From contig WPIO01000568.1 in the NCBI GenBank assembly GCA_009760855.2, positions 1 through 24,456 of the forward strand: a DNA stretch of 24,456 nucleotides. Direction: 5' to 3'. Within the stretch, counting starts at the first letter, position 1, and the number at the start of each line of letters is the position of its first letter. The translations under genes were made by a program, and so were the position numbers. Source of the stretch: Cristatella mucedo. Lineage: Eukaryota; Bryozoa; Phylactolaemata; Cristatellidae. Shown in pieces: positions 18,377 to 24,456 of the stretch. The notes beneath the pieces were generated by a model, which made no database searches, had not been told where the DNA came from, and saw only the letters and a list, made by a program, of their open reading frames with translations.

Positions 18377-19225
18377 ATGAAAAACACAAGTGTTAAGAAG
18401 TTTTGCTTATAATTTTAAAGCTTGGATCTGATTCTGGTTTCAATAAAGTAGGCTTACGTAGAGTTGATTTTACTTACACAATCAGAACAATATCTAATGT
18501 TACTACTGGAGTAAATGATATGCTTTGGTCTAGGCCAAACCTTTCAAGTCTTAACAATTTTTCTATTGCCATTCCGGTAGGGTATTATGATAGTCAAAAA
18601 AATTGTTTGCCTTACATCAAGCATTATTAAAAGCAAGTGCGTTCTATTATCAAATAACTAGACCTTTCACCAACGGCATGCAATTTAGTGTAGATACTGA
18701 TGATACAATAATTGTGCAAGTTGGTCAAGATTATGTTGTATTACTTGGAACAAATTCTGGTGTAATTAATTCAATTGGTGATACTCTAGGTTTTAATTCA
18801 AATAAACATGGTTCGTTCGACCCTGCAATGGTTGGAGGAACACCCTACGAGGCAATAGAAAAAGCTCTGTATTTCTCCGGTATTTACAAGGCTTGGAATA
18901 AAATGCAGTTGCCTGACAACTCTGGAGTAAAATGGATAAGGAATTAGAATAAGGAATGGATATTGATTGCTGATCCTAGCCAAAACTATGTTGAACATAG
19001 TAAGGGATTTTTAGAACAGTCATCATCTTTATATTTAATTGATATATATGATATTGATGCAGGGAGACGGTTGACGTGCATGTTCCCAATAGTTTATACT
19101 TGCCAACTCGTGGAGATATTGATGCTGTTAGTAGTGTTAAAATTAGTTTAACAGATCAAAATAAAAATTTAATAAATACTATTACAGATGTTGTAGCTAC
19201 TATAGAAATTTCAAAAAAAAATAAT
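18377..19225 (+). pseudogene. Penton-like single jelly-roll protein candidate (copy 2), broken
   Basis: An ATG at 18377 is preceded by TTTATATAAATAGCA. The recognisable order resembles copy 1: SLNNFSIAIPVGYYDSQ (18548-18600), GMQFSVDTDDTIIVQVG (18676-18726), INSIGDTLGF (18766-18795), then a C-terminal NSLYLPTRGDIDAVSSVKIS...TDQNKNLINT block (19085-19180). That last block matches the C-terminal strand pattern of Polinton penton-like proteins. The longest intact piece is 18603-18947. Breaks occur near 18408, 18600, 18945 and 19070. It may be a paralogue of copy 1, or the two may form one partly duplicated capsid vertex gene. Confidence 0.58.
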
Positions 19226-19233
19226 ATAGGATG
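19225..19233 (+). promoter_or_regulatory. TATAG start motif
   Basis: TATAGGATG with the ATG at 19231 as the start of the glycine-rich small protein. It lies inside the end of the upstream penton-like frame. Confidence 0.5.
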
Positions 19234-19425
19234 GGTAGCTATGCTAGAATTGGTCATGGTAGGGTAACTGGTGGAAAATATCATGGCTCTGGTGTACTTG
19301 ATACGATTATTGATGGTGTTGGAAAAGCAGCGCCAGTTCTCACTGGACTCACTGGACTTAGTATGAATATTTCTAACAAACGTATTGCAAATAATGTATT
19401 GAAATGCATCAGGCTAGAAAACTAA
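19231..19425 (+). CDS. Small glycine-rich amphipathic protein, membrane-active candidate
   Basis: 64 residues: a short basic N-terminus (MGSYARIGHGRVTGGKYHGS) followed by GVLDTIIDGVGKAAPVLTGL, an amphipathic, Gly/Ala/Leu-rich helix. Similar small proteins sit next to the capsid genes of adenovirus-like elements and act as lytic factors or core peptides; assignment here is by composition and position only. The TATAGGATG motif fixes the start. An adjacent register continues with a charged segment from 19405, so this may be the N-terminal part of a longer protein that includes the next gene. Confidence 0.5.
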   Translation: MGSYARIGHGRVTGGKYHGSGVLDTIIDGVGKAAPVLTGLTGLSMNISNKRIANNVLKCIRLEN

Positions 19426-19475
19426 TTGAATTGCAAACAAAAAGAAAGAGAAAATAGACCAGAAGTGGTGTGCTG

Positions 19476-19697
19476 ATGACAAACGTAGAGACATTGATGA
19501 TAAACATGAAGAAGAAAGAACTTGAGTATGAGTTAGAGAAACGTAAAAAAGAAGAAGATTATGATGGAAGGATGAAAAAAATAGACCTTGATATAAAACG
19601 AGCAATGCTTGACAAATTTAAACCTAAAAGTAAAAACAAGTACAGAGCAAAAAAATGGAAGAATCTGATGAACTTGAAACTTATTCAGAAACGTTAA
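19476..19697 (+). CDS. Highly charged helical protein, unknown
   Basis: About 73 residues from the first in-frame ATG, almost wholly Lys/Glu/Asp-rich (KKKELEYELEKRKKEEDYDG, DIKRAMLDKFKPKSKNKYRA) and predicted to form a single long helix. It may be the C-terminal part of the upstream glycine-rich gene after a frameshift. A 26-residue acidic frame (19655-19735, MEESDELETYSETLKE) overlaps its end in another register and could be its true C-terminus or a separate peptide. Confidence 0.45.
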   Translation: MTNVETLMINMKKKELEYELEKRKKEEDYDGRMKKIDLDIKRAMLDKFKPKSKNKYRAKKWKNLMNLKLIQKR

Positions 19698-19889
19698 AGG
19701 AAACTGAATCCAAAAGCAACAAAACAAAAGAATAGGAAAGAGTTAAGCAAAAGATAAAAATATGTTGTACCTGCTATTATGCTCCTCCAAGGCTTGATGG
19801 GATAATGGAGGACACATGAAAAAAAAATTGGTGCTGGCTTATACATACAGAACAAGAAATAAATTTTTACTTTTTTATCTAGAGAAAAA

Positions 19890-21440
19890 ATGGCAAATGA
19901 ACCGATTGACACCATACCCGAATTGGGAGATCCTAGTTTTTACAATTATAAAATTAAAGATTACCAATTTCGAGAGTTTTATCAAATAAATGGAAGTGAA
20001 ACTGATAATATTGCAAGTAGGCTTGTAAAACATTTACTGTTCCTGGTGAACAACAAACATGTTATGTTCTATCAGATGCATATCTTTTTCTTGAAGGACA
20101 GCTTGGAGCTCCTGGTGATGATGCAAATAGTATAAGTGAATAAAAAACAGCTCTTGCTGTTGGACTTGTTAACAATGCTGGTGCGTGGATGTTTAGTAGT
20201 ATGAGAATTAGACTTGGTGCTGAAGAAATTGAAAAAGTCTTTCCGTTAAAAGAGGGAGTAGGCCTCTGTTTCAACACTTATGGGGCTTCTAGCTACCCTG
20301 GCGAATTATAATAGAACTGAAGGCCTTGCAACTGGATGGAAAAAAGATGCAAAGCAAGTTTATTTGATGACTTAAGTTTAAATCTAACTTCAATATGCTA
20401 GTCCTTCTGCCTCTGGAGTTAAATAAACAGGTGCGACTAATTGTTCTAACATTGGTTTCATTTATAGGAGAGAAGCACATATTAACAGCCTTTCTTGAAA
20501 GTGCAAACAGAACATTTTAGTTTGCTCTTCACCCCACTGTCAAGAATTTCTGGTTTGTATGCCAACATGAATAAAATTCTTTATTATTATATTCTTTTAC
20601 ACTTGAAATGACTCTTGTTTGGTGGAAATGATTATGAAGCTATTATGACAGGCACATCAGGTGTTGCTGGTAACCCTGTAATGCATTATGACCCAGAAAT
20701 TGTTGCCGCTGTTGTTGGTTTATACAAATTTTTAAAATTGCAGTGTCAAAATGAGACTTGTTGTACCATGCGTTTACTCCGAAAGAGTGTGCAAAGAGCA
20801 CGTTGCTGATATCTCAAGTGAAAATCTAAGAAAATAAGACTTAACTATAGAGTCGGCGATATGGAAAAATCCCCCTAAACAATCTTAATCAAGGACTTAA
20901 ATTCACTAAATCTTTATCAGTTCAAATACAATTGATAAAGTTAGATGTCTTATTGTTACAGCTCCAAAATTATATAATATGGTTTTCATATGTTGGAAAT
21001 CCTTGCACTTACACATCATTGTGATATTAAAAGTGTTAGTGTTTCTTGCTAATGGATCTAGACAATACCGGCTGTTCAAGGTCGAGTGCTCCAAAACTTG
21101 GAAAAATGTTCTCTAGCATATATGGATTTCGCAACATTCCAGAAACAATACCTTGGTCTTAATAAATGACTGCAAACCCAGTTGGTATAACTTATCCTGA
21201 ATGGTTATTTACTCTCTCCTATCTATGTTTATTGATCTGCAATATACGACGAACCTTCTCAGAGTAACCTCTAGACTTGATGTAACTATTGATTTAACTC
21301 TTCAATACCAAATGATGGCACACAATAACGATTCACTATTTGACTATCTGTGAGAACACTGCAGAGCTTACATCAAAACGGGGAATGGAGCAAACTTCAC
21401 CATGCGCAACAAAGGCGTAACTGTCTATGATGGACAGTGA
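19890..21440 (+). pseudogene. Major capsid protein (hexon-like double jelly-roll), heavily broken
   Basis: The ATG at 19890 opens MANEPIDTIPELGDPSFYNY, then IKDYQFREFYQINGS. After a frameshift near 20025 the Polinton MCP core is visible: QTCYVLSDAYLFLEGQLGAPG (20053-20118) and VGLVNNAGAWMFSSMRIRLG, followed by EEIEKVF (20157-20245). This is the 'LVNNa...lFs.iry.lnG.EIe' signature of Polinton capsids. Further pieces include LATGWKKDAK (about 20326), FIYRREAHI (about 20460), an LFGGNDYEAIMTG stretch (about 20613) and TIDLTLQYQMMAHNN (21275-21330). Many stops and frameshifts interrupt it. The 3' half is recognisable only by fragments, so the end is approximate. Confidence 0.7.
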
Positions 21441-21469
21441 CATTTAAAGAAATTATTTTCAGAAATATT

Positions 21470-22109
21470 ATGAATAAATTTGATTTTGTACAAGGATCGG
21501 ATGAGTGGAAAAAAATCAATGTCTTTGAAATATTGGAGGTTCAGAGGTTGCTCTGCCAGTGCTTGAAAGACTTAGTTTTTTGGAGATCAGACAGAAAGTA
21601 GATATAGAATTAATTGCTAATAGAAAACTCAAAAAAAAATACAGTTGCTAATAAATTTTTGCTATGACGTTTCCTCCCATGCTATTTGGTAAAGTATTTG
21701 AACCTATTGCTGCTAAGTTTTTAGAAATGAAACTTAATGTGAAAACTTGATAATGCAAACGATTTGTTTTATAGTGATGGAGTATACAGAATTTCACCTG
21801 ATGGAATAATAGGATAGCATACTCTAGTAGAAATAAATTGCTTATGGAGCAGAAGTATTATTTACGACTTCATTCCAAAAACATTATCATGCTCATGGGT
21901 GTTTACTTGGGCTGCATGTCTTTTTAAAACTAAGTGATTTTTTTACTCTGAGTTTGAGATTTTTGTTCCTGTATTGAACTGTGGAAGAACCTCCGCTAGA
22001 TTATATAGCAGCTGGAAAATGTTAGAATTCCAATACTGAGATAGATATGCCAGTTAGAGAACCTATTTTCATGTTATTACTTAAGGACGAAAAGTATTTT
22101 GATTTTTGA
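21470..22109 (+). pseudogene. YqaJ-like exonuclease/recombinase nuclease, broken
   Basis: The first 43 codons are open (21470-21601), and the N-terminus MNKFDFVQGSDEWKKI matches the 'QGSxEW' start of YqaJ/lambda-exonuclease-like enzymes. In neighbouring registers follow NIGGSEVALPVL (the GGS-(D/E)-A box, 21525-21560), MLFGKVFEPIAAKFLEMKL (the 'G..hE..A...y' helix, 21679-21735), RISPDGIIG (the PD-(D/E)XK Asp, 21791-21815), TLVEI (acidic catalytic strand, about 21820) and SFQKHYHAHGCLLGLHV, resembling the 'YyxQ..xql' helix. This nuclease would act with a recombinase in replication or repair. The Lys after VEI is not clear in the sequenced frame. Confidence 0.65.
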
Positions 22110-22186
22110 GTTGATACTATAAGCAAGTAATAGTTATGGCAGATTTTAACAATAAAAAAAAGCAAAAGGTTATGATATAAAAGTAC

Positions 22187-22201
22187 TATATATAGAAAAT
22201 G
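22187..22201 (+). promoter_or_regulatory. TATAG start motif
   Basis: TATATATAGAAAATG; the ATG (22199-22201) starts the third fibre-like gene. Confidence 0.5.
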
Positions 22202-23160
22202 TTTGATCAGAATGATATAGAAGAAGATAATTCTGCAAATTTTCTAGAATAGTACCTATTGTTAAAGAAGTGCTAAATAGATCGAAATTTTAATTAATGA
22301 TTATATAGGTGTCTAGAAGACATCCATTGTGATGAATGTGTATCCTTAGAATATAACGGTTATATGTTGTCAGATCTTGATGCAAGGAAACAGAATTATT
22401 AATATGAGAGATCCTGTGAATGATGATGATGCTGTTTTTACAAAAGCATACGCTTGATACAAACTTTATTGTAAATGGAAGTCTTCTATAATATTCAAAA
22501 CAGACCAGGATAACAAAATCTTGCTCCAGGAGTTAATCCTACAGATGCTGCTATATATTAGTCAGTTATCACAAATTATGTTAAAAAAAATCTGGTGAGA
22601 CAATGACTGGAGATCTAAATATGAAACAGCTTGCTATTACTATACATATTGGAATCTCTAGTGTTAATTTACACCACACAGTTCTTCCTGAATAATTGTT
22701 GTGTTACTTAAGGTGGATTGAAACGAGATGGTTTATTGAAAAACTCTCCTGCTACCAGCAAACTTGAATATGAATAATAATTCTATCATACATGTTGCCA
22801 GATCTTGTTAATCCATCTGATGCTGCAACTAAAATCTTATGTTGATAGAACAGTAAAAAAATAACAGAGTAATTTTCAACTATCACTAAAAATCCTAGAT
22901 CAATGATATTATATTATTAATACTTCTACTACATATTCTTGGCAAAATAAAATGCTCCTCCATTAATAAATGCTAAGTGCAATGGTTGTGTTGGTTCATC
23001 TAACTGTGTACAACTAAGACCTAATACGGATACAACACTAGTATCTGGCGATGTTACGTGTTATAAATACTTCATCAACTGGAATAGATTTTAAGTACTT
23101 TGCATACTTTAATAGATTACCAGCTTTGATTATTTTTATGATATCTAGGTAATATGAAAG
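22199..23160 (+). pseudogene. Fibre-like protein with phage-tail-fibre repeats (copy C), badly broken
   Basis: A short acidic N-terminus (MFDQNDIEEDNSANF) is followed, in several registers, by the fibre repeat: INMRDPVNDDDAVFTKAYA (22399-22455), NLAPGVNPTDAA (about 22519-22554), GETMTGDLNM (22591-22625), and LVNPSDAATK then SYVDRTVKK (22806-22861). The latter two match the classic 'GdTMTGdLdM ... L.nPtDAATK.YVd' tail-fibre module almost perfectly. A beta/Cys-containing C-terminal piece (NAPPLINAKCNGCVGSSNC, 22953-23010) may be a head domain. The gene runs rightward, opposite to copies A and B. Confidence 0.62.
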
Positions 23161-23339
23161 TTAACTTACTAATTAGCTACAGAAGTTACCTGAAAAAGTA
23201 ACAAATGAATTAGCAAACAATTATTTCTTTTAATTTTGTTGCTTTACGTTTACAGACTAGATGACCTGACTATAAGTATTCAAGTTCACTAAATGTCGTC
23301 GAACAAGAATCACAAAAATATTTCCCTTTCTATAGAATG

Positions 23340-24134
23340 TAATTTTTAACTCAAAATGAAAGAAAAAGGAAGGGAAATTTAATCCAGACCCAGATATAAG
23401 CCAGATTTTTAAACCAAGACCAAAAGTAATTCCAAAGGTTTCTTCGATACAGCTAAACCTAATGAAAGTCATCAAGCAGACATCTTGTATATGCCGAACG
23501 ATTCTGGATACAAATATGCTTTGAGTGTTATTGATGTTGCTAGAAGATATAAAGATTCAAGACCTCTTAAAATAAAAGAGTCTTCTAAAGAAGTAACACA
23601 AGCTATAATAGATATTTATACAAAAAGTTTTATTGAAATGGCCAAAGAAGATAACAGTAGATCCTGGATCTGAGTTTAAAAGGAGGAATTCATGAAAAGA
23701 AATGAAAAGACATGAAACACAAGTTATAGAACTACTAGTAAAAAGAGTGTTGCACTTGTCGAAAGGATGAGATAGAACTGTAGCAGGAAAGAGCCTTTAT
23801 TGCACAATATGAAAAAGAATTAGAAAACATTAATAATGGAGATTTCACTAGAAATAAAGAATGGATTTATAATTTACCAAAGATTATTGATTATCTAAAT
23901 AATAGCGTTACAAGATCAATTGGTGAAGAACCTGCAAAGGCGATAAAAAGAATTAGTAAAACTTAATATACCAAAATATCATAGAAAAGTAGGAGAAAAA
24001 GAAAAATTGTTAGAACTTGGAACAACTGTTAGATATTTACTAGAACCTGGTGAAGAAAAAAAAAAAAAAAGANTGGATAAATGATGTTAAAAGGAGTTTT
24101 TAGAGATGAATTGCAAGTGATTAAACTTGATTAA
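23340..24134 (+). pseudogene. Retroviral-type integrase (DD35E), frame-broken
   Basis: Inserts the element into host DNA. Visible: KFNPDPDISQIF, then KPNESHQADILYMPNDSGYK with the first catalytic Asp (23479-23481), YALSVIDVARRYKDSRPL, the second Asp in VDPGSEFK (23660-23662), the catalytic Glu in ALVERM (23761-23763, about 35 residues later), AFIAQYEKELENIN, then KEWIYNLPKIIDYLNNS and EEPAKAI. A C-terminal domain LELGTTVRYLLEPGEE and RDELQVIKLD ends at TAA 24132-24134. Frames change near 23450, 23640, 23695, 23775 and 23960, and again at an A12 run with an N at 24061-24073. The zinc-binding N-terminus is not clear upstream. Position near the right end is normal for Polintons. Confidence 0.85.
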
Positions 24135-24445
24135 TTTAAGCTTTGTGAGCATTGTTCTGTAAGATCGTCAAACTCTTCTTTTGTAACTACTTCATCAGAT
24201 AAAGCATCTGTTATTTTTGAAATAAATTCTGTGTTAGAATTAAGAGTAAATCTTTTTCTTTTATCTATTTCAACTAAAACACCATCAACTGCCATTAGCA
24301 TTGCTGTTAGTGCTGAGAAAGCAGAGACTACATTAGTTATATCTGGATGTGTGTGAATATGTGTTTTAGAAACTTTAACTCCTAAAGCTACTAGTATATT
24401 TACTATTTCAATTATATATCTCACTCTTGTTAAATTATTAGGCAT
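24131..24445 (-). CDS. Unknown protein, 104 aa, convergent with integrase
   Basis: An intact leftward frame. Its stop codon overlaps the integrase stop by three bases (tail-to-tail). The protein has a helix with LTRVRYIIEIVNILVALG, a HIHTHPD segment whose three histidines and Asp could bind metal, a hydrophobic Ala/Leu helix (SAFSALTAMLMAVDGVLVEI) and an acidic C-terminus with DALSDEVVTKEEFDDLTEQ. No family is recognised. Being unbroken next to a decayed integrase suggests it is either selected or simply short. Confidence 0.6.
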   Translation of the reverse strand: MPNNLTRVRYIIEIVNILVALGVKVSKTHIHTHPDITNVVSAFSALTAMLMAVDGVLVEIDKRKRFTLNSNTEFISKITDALSDEVVTKEEFDDLTEQCSQSLN

Positions 24446-24456
24446 GATCTAACTTT

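Noticed and set aside
19777-19816. Small hairpin TCCTCCA...TGGAGGA as a terminator
   Set aside because: A 7-bp stem with a 16-nt loop can occur by chance, and terminators of this kind are not expected in an animal virus-like element.
23331-23342. CTATAGAATG motif before the integrase
   Set aside because: The ATG is followed immediately by TAA, so it is not a productive start as sequenced.

Overview
The window is a junction between animal-like nuclear DNA and an integrated, decayed DNA virus of the Polinton/Maverick (adintovirus-like) group. The left part (about 1-3330) is relatively GC-rich. It holds the last exon of a beta-propeller-like gene with CAG/serine/alanine-rich tracts and a poly(A) signal, followed by repeat-rich noncoding DNA. 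From about 3.4 kb to the right edge the DNA is strongly AT-rich and carries a viral gene set. I cannot name the host. Introns, an AATAAA signal and repeat-derived debris point to an invertebrate metazoan.

Layout of the element: an imperfect inverted repeat and a direct repeat mark the left boundary (3400-3610). Next come a protein-primed family B DNA polymerase (3875-7480), five small early-type genes (7461-9057), and a leftward block with one orphan gene and two fibre-like genes built from phage-tail-fibre repeats (9114-11891). These are followed by a hydrophobic membrane protein (12026-12757), a leftward HNH-AP2 homing-endonuclease-like gene (13054-13611), and a minor-capsid-like protein with a phospholipase A2 domain (13668-14469). 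A leftward group (14509-15787) encodes a zinc-ribbon/tandem-repeat protein, an adenain-like protease and an orphan. It diverges, across only 33 bp, from a rightward late block: packaging ATPase, two coiled-coil proteins, two penton-like jelly-roll candidates, a glycine-rich membrane-active candidate, the major capsid protein, a YqaJ-like nuclease, a third fibre-like gene and a DD35E retroviral-type integrase (to 24134). A small leftward orphan closes the window. The right terminus of the element lies outside.

Together these genes describe a virus that primes replication with protein (PolB), integrates (integrase), builds a double-jelly-roll capsid (MCP, penton-like, protease, ATPase) and probably enters cells with a membrane-lytic factor (PLA2) and swappable fibres. 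Most long genes are broken by frameshifts or stops, increasingly so to the right of about 17.7 kb. Conserved motifs survive across frames and several breaks sit at homopolymers, so either recent decay or draft-assembly error (an N occurs at about 24073) is possible.

The most striking unexplained signal is a short motif, TATAG followed by 0-4 purines and then the ATG, at the start codon of about a dozen genes on both strands. It looks like a virus-specific initiator or late promoter that overlaps the start codon and, twice, also the stop codon of the preceding gene.
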